Below are positions 17,819 through 25,394 of a DNA stretch of 64,000 nt, piece after piece. The translations under genes and the position numbers were made by a program. Numbering within the stretch: position 1 is the first letter of the stretch; the number at the start of each line of letters is the position of its first letter. The stretch is from Devosia sp. (GTDB lineage Bacteria; Pseudomonadota; Alphaproteobacteria; Rhizobiales; Devosiaceae): the NCBI GenBank assembly GCA_028290665.1, contig JAQGJK010000017.1, positions 1 through 64,000 of the forward strand, read 5' to 3'. The notes beneath the pieces were generated by a model. It did not search any database. It had not been told where the DNA came from and worked only from the letters and a program-made list of their open reading frames with translations.

Positions 17819-17849
17819 GGTCGCGAAAGTGGGAACCGGTTTCGCGACC
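17819..17849 (+). repeat. perfect hairpin related to the palindromic repeat
   Basis: A perfect 10-bp inverted repeat (GGTCGCGAAA / TTTCGCGACC) encloses an 11-nt loop containing GTGGGAACCGG. The loop resembles the inner part of the 7534 and 49716 palindromes. It starts 20 bp after the csbD stop. Confidence 0.7.
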
Positions 17850-17923
17850 CGACGATTTAACAGTCGTCTGGCATTGCAACGGAACCCACTGCATCGACCC
17901 GGCTGTTGCGGGTGAAGTTTTAG

Positions 17924-17961
17924 AAGGCCGCTCCGCGCCCCCGGAGCGGCCTTTCTCTTTT
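17924..17961 (+). terminator. rho-independent terminator after csbD
   Basis: AAGGCCGCTCC at 17924-17934 pairs with GGAGCGGCCTT at 17943-17953 across an 8-nt loop, followed by TCTCTTTT. The 11-bp GC-rich stem with a T-rich tail is a clear intrinsic terminator. Confidence 0.85.
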
Positions 17962-18052
17962 GGGGCAGGGCGGGCGCTAGCTCGGCGTTGAGGAGAATCG
18001 TATACTGCATGCAGCGCAAAGCGGCGCTGCGAGCCTGTTATGGTATTCGACA

Positions 18053-18766
18053 ATGACCAACGCGATCACCACCATCGGCTTCGATGCCGACGATACGCTG
18101 TGGCAGAACGAGCAGTTCTTCAAGCTGACGGAGGCGCGGTTCGTCGCCATGTTGGCCGAGCATCGTGAAATCGACCAGATCACCACGCGGCTGCTCGACG
18201 CCGAACGCCGGAATTTGCAGCATTACGGCTTTGGCATCAAAGGCTTCACGCTTTCGATGATCGAGACGGCGATCGAGGTCACTGATGGCCGGGTCGAAGC
18301 GGCGGTGATCGGGGAGATTCTCGCCATCGGTCGCGAGATGCTGAGCCATCCGGTCGAAACGCTGCCGGGAGCGCGGGAGACGCTCGAAGCGCTGACGTCC
18401 GATTACCGGCTGGTGCTGATCACCAAGGGCGATCTGTTCGACCAGGAGCGCAAGCTGGCGCAATCGGGGCTGGGCGAACTGTTTACCGGGGTAGAAATTG
18501 TCTCGGACAAATCCGCAGCCACCTATGATCGCGTGTTCCGGCGGTATGGCGACGGGCCGGAGCGGGCCTTGATGGTCGGCAATTCGCTGAAATCCGATGT
18601 GCTGCCCGCTATCGCTGCGGGGAGTTTCGGGGTGCATGTGCCGCACGCGCTGATGTGGGCGCTGGAACATGCCGAGCCTCCGACCGACCGGGAGCGCTTC
18701 CGGCAGATTGACCAGCTTGGCGAACTTCCAGCGCTGCTGGACACCCTCTCACCGCCGGCGGCTTGA
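18053..18766 (+). CDS. HAD family hydrolase
   Basis: A 237-residue haloacid-dehalogenase-type phosphatase. Motif I is FDADDTLW (nucleophile and acid Asp), motif II lies around LITKGD and motif III/IV is MVGNSLKSDVLPAI. The substrate is unknown. It lies 49 bp upstream of the 2-oxoglutarate oxygenase gene and is probably cotranscribed with it. Confidence 0.88.
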   Translation: MTNAITTIGFDADDTLWQNEQFFKLTEARFVAMLAEHREIDQITTRLLDAERRNLQHYGFGIKGFTLSMIETAIEVTDGRVEAAVIGEILAIGREMLSHPVETLPGARETLEALTSDYRLVLITKGDLFDQERKLAQSGLGELFTGVEIVSDKSAATYDRVFRRYGDGPERALMVGNSLKSDVLPAIAAGSFGVHVPHALMWALEHAEPPTDRERFRQIDQLGELPALLDTLSPPAA

Positions 18767-18815
18767 CGAGGACGTGAGGAGCGATGACGGTCGTTTGGCA
18801 ACTTCGAGGTTCCGC

Positions 18816-19799
18816 GTGTCCGATTCAAATTTCCCCATCGTCAGTCTCAGTGCCTTTGAAGCCGCTAGCGGCGAGGAGCGGGCGCGGTTGGCAGCCGAGG
18901 TCGATCGCATCTGCCGCGACACCGGCTTCCTCGCCGTCGCCGATCATGGCGTGCCGGAAGCGGTGATCGCTGCGGCGTGGAGCCGGGCGCAGGGGTTCTT
19001 CGATCAGCCGGTCGAGACCAAGCAGGCGGCGCGGGCGCCCTATGCCGGGTATCCCTATGGCTATCTCGGGCCCAATTCCGAAGCGCTGGCGGCTTCCCGC
19101 GGGGTCGCGACGCCGCCCGACCTTAAGGAGAGCTTCAACGGTGGGCCGTTGCGGACGCCGCCGGGCCTGACCGACACCGAGGCATTGTCGTTCTGCTACG
19201 CCGAGACCATCTGGCCGGCGGCACCCGAGGGGTTCAGGACAGCGTGGCAGGAGTATTACCAGGCGATGGAGGAACTCGCGGCGCGGATCATGACGCTGTT
19301 TGCCGCGGCGTTGGAATTGCCCGACGACTATTTTGCCGACGTCATCGACTATCCCGTCAGTGCGCTCCGGGCGCTGAATTACCCCGAACTTGCGGCGACG
19401 CCGGCGCCGGGGCAACTCCGGGCGGGGGCGCATTCCGACTATGGCAGCCTTACCATCCTGCTACCGCAGGCGGGCTCGAAAGGCCTGCAGATCGAACGGC
19501 GCGACGGCAGCTTCATCGACGTGCCGCCGATCCCGGGGGCGTTCGTCATCAACCTCGGGGATTTGATGGCGCGCTGGACCAATGACCGCTGGGTTTCGAC
19601 GGTGCACCGCGTGGTCAACCCGACCAGCGCCGATGACGCCAAGGCGCGGCGGCAGTCGTTCGCGTTCTTCCACCAGCCGAACTGGTTTGCGGAAATCGCC
19701 TGTATTCCGGCTTGTCTCGAACCGGGCGAAACGCCGAAATATTCGCCGGTGCTATCGGGGCCGTATTTGATGGGCAAGTTCCGCTCGACGGTGAAGTAG
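18816..19799 (+). CDS. isopenicillin-N-synthase-like 2-oxoglutarate/Fe(II) oxygenase
   Basis: A 327-residue non-haem iron dioxygenase. The N-terminal DIOX_N part includes DRICRDTGFLAVADHGVP. The iron triad is H and D in GAHSDYGSLT and H in STVHRVVNP, and the 2-oxoglutarate arginine lies in RRQSFAFF. I chose GTG at 18816, which has GAGG upstream; the frame is open further left but overlaps the HAD gene. The substrate is not predictable. Confidence 0.85.
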   Translation: MSDSNFPIVSLSAFEAASGEERARLAAEVDRICRDTGFLAVADHGVPEAVIAAAWSRAQGFFDQPVETKQAARAPYAGYPYGYLGPNSEALAASRGVATPPDLKESFNGGPLRTPPGLTDTEALSFCYAETIWPAAPEGFRTAWQEYYQAMEELAARIMTLFAAALELPDDYFADVIDYPVSALRALNYPELAATPAPGQLRAGAHSDYGSLTILLPQAGSKGLQIERRDGSFIDVPPIPGAFVINLGDLMARWTNDRWVSTVHRVVNPTSADDAKARRQSFAFFHQPNWFAEIACIPACLEPGETPKYSPVLSGPYLMGKFRSTVK

Positions 19800-19861
19800 C
19801 GCTTGACCCTTACGTGGCGTGAGCCCGTATCAGTCGGGCAGGGTGTAAACGCGGGTCGCAA

Positions 19862-20638
19862 ATGAGCACAGTATATACAGTCAAGCAGCTAGCGACGCTT
19901 GCAGGAATTACTGTGCGCACGCTGCATCATTATGATGAAATTGGACTGCTCGAACCGGCCTTCAGTGGCGAAAATGGCTATCGGTATTACGAAGAAGAAG
20001 AATTGCTGCGACTTCAGCAAATCCTGATCTTTCGTGAGCTGGATATTCCCTTGGCGGAAATAGCGGCCTTGCTCGATGCTCCAGACTTCAATCGGCTGGA
20101 GGTGCTGCACGTGCAACGCTCAAGGCTGAAAAAGCAAGCTCGCCACTATGTCCGACTCGTCAGGACGATTGACCGAACGATCGCTCGTTTGAAAGGAACA
20201 TATTCTATGCCGAACGCGGATCTATACTCGGGCGTGGTATCGCCCGAAAAGCAGGCTGAATACGAAGCCTGGCTCATCCAACGCTTTGGCGACAGTGTCG
20301 CTAGTGAAATCGGTGACGGTCATGTGATAGTAGCAGCACCTGGCACCGAGCCGATGCAGCGGCGGATGGCCGAACTCGAGGTGATCGAACTGGGGCTTGC
20401 CGAAGGGTTGCGCCTCGGAATACCGCCACAGGCGGCGTCCCTGGCACCGCTGCTTGAGCGGCACTGCCTTTGGGTAGAAACCGCATGGGCCCGGAAGCCA
20501 ACGCCGGAAGAGTATGCCGGACTGGCAGAGACCTACCGCGCCCATCCCGATTTCATAAAGCGCTATGAAGGTATAGCGCCAGGGTTCACTGCTTATCTCG
20601 CTACAGCGATGCAAAACTGGGCGCAAAGGCAAGCATAG
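19862..20638 (+). CDS. MerR family regulator with TipAS-like C-terminal domain
   Basis: A 258-residue regulator. The N-terminal MerR helix-turn-helix reads YTVKQLATLAGITVRTLHHYDEIGLL, with a wing at GYRYYEEEELLRLQQI. The C-terminal half (SPEKQAEYEAWLIQRFG, AETYRAHPDFIKRYEGIAPGFTAYLATAM) resembles TipAS, which binds thiopeptides and other small drugs. Its base composition looks lower in GC than the neighbours, hinting at recent acquisition. No obvious target gene adjoins it. Confidence 0.88.
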   Translation: MSTVYTVKQLATLAGITVRTLHHYDEIGLLEPAFSGENGYRYYEEEELLRLQQILIFRELDIPLAEIAALLDAPDFNRLEVLHVQRSRLKKQARHYVRLVRTIDRTIARLKGTYSMPNADLYSGVVSPEKQAEYEAWLIQRFGDSVASEIGDGHVIVAAPGTEPMQRRMAELEVIELGLAEGLRLGIPPQAASLAPLLERHCLWVETAWARKPTPEEYAGLAETYRAHPDFIKRYEGIAPGFTAYLATAMQNWAQRQA

Positions 20639-21157
20639 CTCACCGCCTCGACGGGCTACGGCGAAATTTGTGCATACGCACTTTGCCAAGGCGGTGTGGC
20701 AGCCAGAGTGTCAGGATTCGTCGCATCTTCGATGGCCGGTTATCTGGTCAGGAGGGGGTGAAGAATCGGCCGGCAGCCAGAAAACGGCTCCAGCGATGCC
20801 TTGGGAGAAGTGGATGTCCGCAGTCAGGGCCGGATAGGCTTTCGCCTTACTATCGGCACAGGGGATCGTACCTCGCTCACGCCGACAACTGTCGTGAGAT
20901 ATCACCCAGGTCAAACCAGCTTCTGGGAGTTTCAGGAGCCCGACGACGAATTTGCGCGCATTGGCGTCCAAGTCGACGCCGTTGATGTGCCGGGCTGCCA
21001 GTTCAGTAGCGGTAGAATCCGGAGATCATTGTCGTGGCGTTTCGCCGAAGCCTCTGTCAACGGGATTGTATGAAATCGTACGCAACAGGAACCGGTCTGC
21101 GGCCGCTGAAGTTATTTTCACGCCCGACGCAGGGCGCCATCAAAGAGGAGTTCTAAA
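20639..21157. other. 519-bp region with no recognisable gene
   Basis: No open frame here resembles a known family. Short frames exist on both strands (for instance minus strand 20711-20971), but they lack ribosome sites and compositional support. The segment follows the lower-GC MerR gene and could be a decayed remnant. The last 100 bp should contain the promoter of the KGG gene. Confidence 0.5.
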
Positions 21158-21382
21158 ATGGCCAATCAAGGAAACCAGGGCGGTAATCAGGGTGGTAACA
21201 CCTCGAACCGTGGTTTTGCGTCCATGGATGAAGACAAGCAGCGCGAGATTGCCAAGAAGGGCGGCGAGAGCGTGCCTGATGAAAAGCGCAGCTTTTCCAA
21301 GGACCCGGACCTCGCTTCGGAAGCGGGCCGTAAGGGCGGGGAAAACTCGCGCGGTGGCGGCAACCAGGGCGGAAACCGCTAA
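21158..21382 (+). CDS. KGG-motif stress protein (YciG/con-10 like)
   Basis: A 74-residue very hydrophilic protein with Gly-Asn-Gln repeats at both ends. Two KGG motifs are visible: REIAKKGGESVP and EAGRKGGENSRG. Such proteins accumulate in stress or stationary phase; their mechanism is unknown. The ribosome site AGAGGAG lies upstream. A strong hairpin at 21410 follows. Confidence 0.88.
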   Translation: MANQGNQGGNQGGNTSNRGFASMDEDKQREIAKKGGESVPDEKRSFSKDPDLASEAGRKGGENSRGGGNQGGNR

Positions 21383-21409
21383 CACGACCGGTCATATCTG
21401 ATCAGCAAG

Positions 21410-21447
21410 AACGGCCCCGGACGACAATCCGGGGCCGTTGCTATTTC
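21410..21447 (+). terminator. intrinsic terminator after the KGG gene
   Basis: AACGGCCCCGG (21410-21420) pairs perfectly with CCGGGGCCGTT (21429-21439) around an 8-nt loop. The tail GCTATTTC is only moderately T-rich. Confidence 0.75.
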
Positions 21448-21507
21448 TGCTGTGGCCGGAAAACGGCTCGCAGGATACTGCAGTACGGTTCAACTTCTGG
21501 ATTAACG

Positions 21508-21798
21508 ATGCTGCTGAAAGCCGACCTGCTGGACGAGATCAAGGCCGGGGCCATCGATACGGTGTTCCGCCGCTGGAAGCGAGCATCGGTGCGGGCAGGT
21601 GGCACGCTCAAGACGCGGGTCGGGATTCTGGCGATCGACTCGATCGAACCGATCCGGCTCGAAGACGTGCAGCTGGCCGATGTGCAGCGGGCTGGGTTTC
21701 CATCACTCGCGGCGTTCTGGGCGTGGCTCGACACGATGAAAGACGGCGATTTGTGCATCATCCGCCTGCACTATGCGGGCGAGACGCTTCCGGTATAG
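21508..21798 (+). CDS. ASCH-like small protein
   Basis: A 96-residue protein beginning MLLKADLLDEIKAGAIDTVF and containing RRWKRASVRAGGTLKTRVGI, a pattern I associate with ASCH/PUA-like folds that may bind RNA. The C-terminus FWAWLDTMKDGDLCIIRLHY fits the same fold. It is a single gene with no operon partner. The fold call is tentative and no activity is claimed. Confidence 0.6.
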   Translation: MLLKADLLDEIKAGAIDTVFRRWKRASVRAGGTLKTRVGILAIDSIEPIRLEDVQLADVQRAGFPSLAAFWAWLDTMKDGDLCIIRLHYAGETLPV

Positions 21799-21859
21799 CC
21801 GCGGATTATTGGCACCAACCGATGGCCTCCGCTGCCGCCGCTGCTCGGCAGGCAGGGTC

Positions 21860-22063
21860 CTAAAAGTGGTAAACCCAGGCCTTGTCGCCCGATTCCTCGG
21901 CCGCGAGTTCATCCTCGTAGCGCGGGGCTCGGGGCCGTTCGGCGTAGAGCGGGATTTGCTGCTGGGGCTGCGGTCGAGCGCGGCTGATGGCATCGGCCAT
22001 CCAGGCGGGCACGGCTTCGAAATCGGCTTCGGGAAGGCGCGGTTGGCGCGACTTGACCGTCAT
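21860..22063 (-). CDS. small hypothetical protein
   Basis: A 67-residue protein starting MTVKSRQPRLPEADFEAVPAW, preceded by GGAGGA, the reason for this start over an upstream one. It is proline- and charge-rich and ends KAWVYHF, with no recognised domain. It is convergent with the ASCH-like gene. Confidence 0.55.
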   Translation of the reverse strand: MTVKSRQPRLPEADFEAVPAWMADAISRARPQPQQQIPLYAERPRAPRYEDELAAEESGDKAWVYHF

Positions 22064-22239
22064 GGCGAAGTCCTCCGGTTCTGCCGGCCACAGGCGCGGC
22101 TTACCCGAGTATTGAGCGCCGCGAGCCTTAACGAGTGATGAACGGCGGCTTAATCGCATCGATGGCATTTGCGGGTGGCGTGGGCAGGGCAGGAAGGGTG
22201 GCGAGGCGGAGTTTAATTTTGGATTCGGTGCTTACTGGG

Positions 22240-22257
22240 TTCCCGCCTTCGCGGGAA
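22240..22257. repeat. partial copy of the TTCCCGC/GCGGGAA repeat
   Basis: A hairpin ttcccgc-cttc-gcgggaa followed by tgacggcggtggg. It matches one half of the longer repeats at 23717, 39108 and 43466. Confidence 0.75.
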
Positions 22258-22432
22258 TGACGGCGGTGGGGGGTGGGGGCGGTGGGAATGACGGCGGCCG
22301 GGTAGTGGAGGCAGTGAGGGTACGGGAGCAAAACAGCACAGGCGAGAGGCGGGAAGGCTAGAAGGCGAGAAGGGGTGACGCCATTGGGGAGGATTTGCAG
22401 GGCGTATCAGCTAGACATCCGTAGTACAGTTA

Positions 22433-22454
22433 TATAAACGAACGTTCGTTTATA
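22433..22454. promoter_or_regulatory. predicted TetR operator
   Basis: A perfect 22-bp palindrome whose half-site is TATAAACGAAC (mirror GTTCGTTTATA). It ends inside the TATAAT box and lies 12 bp before the regulator start, so binding would block transcription of the regulator itself. Confidence 0.85.
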
Positions 22455-22466
22455 ATGGGGAATGTG

Positions 22467-23042
22467 ATGGCGCGACCGCGGACGGTGAGCGAGGAGGCTG
22501 TGCTCGATGCGGCTGGTGTGCTGGTCGGGCGGGGTGGCTCGGCGGCGTTGACGTTTGCCGCGGTGGGGGCGGCGGCGGGGTTGGCGGCGGCGACGCTGGT
22601 GCAGCGGTATGGCGGCCGGGAGGCGTTGCTCCGAGCGACGCTGTTGCGGTTGTGGGATGGGCTCGATGAGCGCACGGCAGCGGCCGATGCGGGGCAGGCC
22701 ATTGACCCGGCTGGGGCGATTGCGTTGCTGGTGGCGCTATCGGCAGGCAGCGAGCCCGATATGGAGCCGGTGGGCTTGCTGCTGATGCGCGAGGGGGTTC
22801 GCGATCCGGTGCTGCGGGCGCGCGGTGTTGCGTGGGGCGAGGTGCTGGCGGTGGCGCTAGGGCGTCGGCTGACGCCGGTGCGGGCGGCGCAAACGACGCT
22901 CGGGCGATTGATGGCGAGCCAGTGGCTGGGCGCGCTGCTGTGGCCAGGGGATGCACAGAGCGCCAGCGTCGCCTCGAAGCTGACGCGCGAGTTGCGCGAG
23001 TGGTGCGCGGTGGTGCTGCCGGATGGTCAATTGCCGAGATAG
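22467..23042 (+). CDS. TetR family transcriptional regulator
   Basis: A 191-residue regulator. The N-terminal helix-turn-helix spans VSEEAVLDAAGVLVGRGG to AAGLAAATLVQRYGGREALL. The C-terminal ligand domain is Ala/Leu-rich and diverged. The ATG at 22467 (MARPRTV) is preceded by GGGGA; an in-frame ATG at 22455 overlaps the palindrome. Autoregulation through the 22433 palindrome is inferred. The next gene on the same strand is an Ogt-type repair protein 60 bp away, a possible co-target. Confidence 0.88.
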   Translation: MARPRTVSEEAVLDAAGVLVGRGGSAALTFAAVGAAAGLAAATLVQRYGGREALLRATLLRLWDGLDERTAAADAGQAIDPAGAIALLVALSAGSEPDMEPVGLLLMREGVRDPVLRARGVAWGEVLAVALGRRLTPVRAAQTTLGRLMASQWLGALLWPGDAQSASVASKLTRELREWCAVVLPDGQLPR

Positions 23043-23101
23043 TGCTGTCCTCGTGCTGATGTGTGTGGACCGAACGGCGTTCCTGTTTTATTCCTCGGCG
23101 C

Positions 23102-23626
23102 ATGCGCTACCGGATCATTGAAACTCGGCTTGGCTTTGTTGCCATTGGTTGGTCCGGAGTAGGGCTGGCGCGAGTGCTGCTGCCCGGCGATCCGGTCGAG
23201 ACGATGCGGGCAAAGCTCGACGCGGTGGACGGCGTCGAGGAGCCGTGCGGTTCGGCCGATCTCGCGGCGCGCATCGTCTTGTATGCCGAGGGCGTGGCGG
23301 ACAATTTCGCCGATGTGGTGGTCGACCTCAGCGGCGTGTCGACATTCAACCGGCGAATTTACCGGCATATCCGAGGCCTCGGCTGGGGGGAGACGACGAC
23401 CTATGGGACGATCGCGCGCTGGCTCGGCGATGCCGGCAAGGCGCGGGCCGTGGGGGCGGCGATGGGAGCCAACCCGATTCCGCTGGTGGTTCCCTGCCAT
23501 CGGGTGCTCGCTGCCGATGGACGGATCGGCGGGTTTTCGGCGCCGCGCGGGGCCGTCGGTAAAATGGAGATGCTGGTGCTGGAACGGGCGATGACGCCGA
23601 ACGGGCAGCTGTCGTTCGGGTTTTGA
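23102..23626 (+). CDS. ogt: methylated-DNA-protein cysteine methyltransferase
   Basis: Repairs O6-alkylguanine by transferring the alkyl group to its own cysteine. The 174-residue product has the active site IPLVVPCHRVLAADGRIGGFSA and the helix-turn-helix-like part GETTTYGTIARWLGDAGKARAVGAAMGANP. No Ada regulatory domain is present. The ATG at 23102 gives the normal length. It may be read from the tetR-like promoter. Confidence 0.93.
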   Translation: MRYRIIETRLGFVAIGWSGVGLARVLLPGDPVETMRAKLDAVDGVEEPCGSADLAARIVLYAEGVADNFADVVVDLSGVSTFNRRIYRHIRGLGWGETTTYGTIARWLGDAGKARAVGAAMGANPIPLVVPCHRVLAADGRIGGFSAPRGAVGKMEMLVLERAMTPNGQLSFGF

Positions 23627-23716
23627 GGCATGGGGGAGTTTGACAGTGGGCGTTCTCTGGCCTCCACCATTGTCAATTTGCGAGTGCGGTAAGACGCGCG
23701 CTGAAGAGCGAACACT

Positions 23717-23807
23717 GTCATCCTCGCGAACGCGGGGATCTCTGTTTGGGGGCGAGCAAGCGAAACGGAGATTCCCGCTTTCGCGGGAATGACGGCGGTG
23801 GGTGTGG
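23717..23807. repeat. long intergenic repeat, copy 1
   Basis: A two-hairpin unit. A first hairpin with loop tcgcgaacgcg is followed by atctctgtttg, a variable middle, and gaaacggagattcccgcttt...gcgggaatgac. The copy at 43466-43556 has the same orientation and near-identical flanks; the copy at 39108-39183 is inverted. It lies between the convergent ogt and gntK genes. Confidence 0.85.
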
Positions 23808-23892
23808 TGCCGCAGCGGGTGGTGCCGCGGCGGGGTGTGGTGCCGCGGCGGGTGTGAGATTGACACCGTGAGGCGCAGACAGTGAGCCGGAT

Positions 23893-24441
23893 TTATTGCT
23901 TGCGCACGAAGGCTTTGAGGTGCGGCGTGGCTTTGGTCACGGCGGCGGTGATGCTGCGGACCGGGTCGGTGACCGGGACGACGATGACGTTTTCGGTTTC
24001 CGGATCGGGGATTTCGAGGGTGGCGAACTGGCTGTCGAGAAGCGTGGCGGGCATGAATTCATGGGCGCGCTTGGCGATGCGGGCGGCGATGACGTCTTTG
24101 GTCCCCTCAAGGTAGACGAACAGGATCGGCTCGCCGGCCTGTTCGACGAGGAAATCGCGATAGGCGCGCTTGAGGGCCGAGCAGGCGCCGACAGCGACGC
24201 CTTTTTTTTCGGCCGCATCGTGCAGCGCCCGTGCGAGGGTTTCGAGCCAGGGCCAGCGATCGGTGTCGGTCAGCGGCGTGCCGGAGCGCATTTTTTCGAC
24301 GTTGGCGGGCGGATGATAGCCGTCGCCGTCAAGGAACGGAGCGTGGAGGGCGCGGGCGAGATCGGCGCCGACGGTCGATTTACCGGACGAGGACACGCCC
24401 ATCACGATGATGACGCGGGCCGGGACGAGCGCGCGCGGCAC
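23893..24441 (-). CDS. gntK: gluconokinase
   Basis: Phosphorylates D-gluconate to 6-phosphogluconate. The 182-residue product has the P-loop MGVSSSGKSTVG at about residues 14-25, then FLDGDGYHPPANVEKM and CSALKRAYRDFL, all typical of GntK. It lies 2 bp downstream of the idnO-like gene on the same strand, forming an operon that feeds the divergently encoded 6-phosphogluconate dehydrogenase. Confidence 0.95.
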   Translation of the reverse strand: MPRALVPARVIIVMGVSSSGKSTVGADLARALHAPFLDGDGYHPPANVEKMRSGTPLTDTDRWPWLETLARALHDAAEKKGVAVGACSALKRAYRDFLVEQAGEPILFVYLEGTKDVIAARIAKRAHEFMPATLLDSQFATLEIPDPETENVIVVPVTDPVRSITAAVTKATPHLKAFVRKQ

Positions 24442-24443
24442 GG

Positions 24444-25217
24444 TCAGACTGTCGCCGTGAAGGCGCCGTCGACGTAAAGGATGTGGCCGTTGACGAAGCT
24501 GGCGGCCTCCGAGGCGAGGAAGATCGCAGCGCCGCCGAGTTCGGCAGGCTCGGCCCAGCGGCCCATCGGCGTCCGCCTTTCGACCCAGCTATTGAACTCG
24601 GCATTCTGCAGCAGTGCTTCGTTAAGTTCGGTCCGGATGTAGCCGGGCGCGATACCGTTGATGTTGAGGCCGTGCTTGGCCCAATCGGTCGCCATGCCGC
24701 GGGTGAGATTGGCGACGGCCGCCTTGCTCGCGGCGTAAGGCGCAATCGATGGGCGGGCGACGTTGCTCATCACCGAGCAGATATTGATGATCTTCCCGGT
24801 GCAGCGCGGAATCATGCGCCGGGCCACGGCCTGGCCGACCATGAATACCGAGGTAACATTGGTCGACATCACCTGCTCGAAGCGGTCGAGCGGGAAATCC
24901 TCGAGCGGGACGCGGTGCTGCATGCCGGCATTGTTGACAAGGATATCGATGGGGCCGAGTTCGGTTTCCGCCCAGTCGACGGCTTCGCCGATGCTGTCCG
25001 CGCTGGTGACATCGAAGGCGAGGGCGCGGACGGTGGCGCCGGTGTCGGCGAGTTTTGCCGCGGCGGCGCCGAGGGCTTCCTGATCGCGTCCGTTAATGAT
25101 CACCGAGGCACCGGCGCTGGCGAGGGCGGCGGCGATGGCATAGCCGATGCCGCGGCTCGAACCGGTGACCAGCGCACGCTTGCCGGCCAGACTGAAAAGT
25201 GAAAGCGAATCCAACAC
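24444..25217 (-). CDS. SDR oxidoreductase, gluconate 5-dehydrogenase / IdnO-like
   Basis: A 257-residue short-chain dehydrogenase. The NAD(P) motif is TGSSRGIG, NNAGMQ follows, and the catalytic Ser-Tyr-Lys are in CSVMSN and YAASKAA. Overall it resembles gluconate 5-dehydrogenase (5-keto-D-gluconate reductase). I chose GTG at 25217, which follows GGGAGGGG with a 5-base gap; an in-frame TTG lies 15 bases upstream. Context with gntK and gnd supports a gluconate or ketogluconate substrate. Confidence 0.85.
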   Translation of the reverse strand: MLDSLSLFSLAGKRALVTGSSRGIGYAIAAALASAGASVIINGRDQEALGAAAAKLADTGATVRALAFDVTSADSIGEAVDWAETELGPIDILVNNAGMQHRVPLEDFPLDRFEQVMSTNVTSVFMVGQAVARRMIPRCTGKIINICSVMSNVARPSIAPYAASKAAVANLTRGMATDWAKHGLNINGIAPGYIRTELNEALLQNAEFNSWVERRTPMGRWAEPAELGGAAIFLASEAASFVNGHILYVDGAFTATV

Positions 25218-25338
25218 CGATGCCCCTCCCAAGGCCAGATTGAGGGCACCTTATGGCAATGCGGTCGTCGCGGTAAACCCGTCATCGGTGTCGGCTCAGT
25301 GCGCGTTGGGAACACGCGTATTTGGATGGCATTCGCCC

Positions 25339-25352
25339 TTGGCGCGTGCCAA
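25339..25352. promoter_or_regulatory. possible operator between idnO-like and gnd genes
   Basis: An inverted repeat TTGGC-GCGT-GCCAA in the 177-bp divergent gap. It could be a site for a gluconate-responsive repressor, but no regulator gene adjoins it and the repeat is short. Confidence 0.3.
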
Positions 25353-25394
25353 AACGCCGCACGATTGTGATTATGACGGCAAGTGGAGATTACG

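Larger units (their letters stand above)
22064..22466. other. intergenic region upstream of the tetR-like gene
   Basis: About 400 bp without a gene. It contains a hairpin repeat at 22240-22257, GT/GGC-rich low-complexity sequence to about 22320, and the tetR-like operator/promoter at 22433-22456. Confidence 0.6.

Noticed and set aside
20711-20971. A possible 86-codon minus-strand gene
   Set aside because: No ribosome site, no family resemblance, and Cys/Pro-rich composition. It could be a remnant but cannot be supported as a gene.
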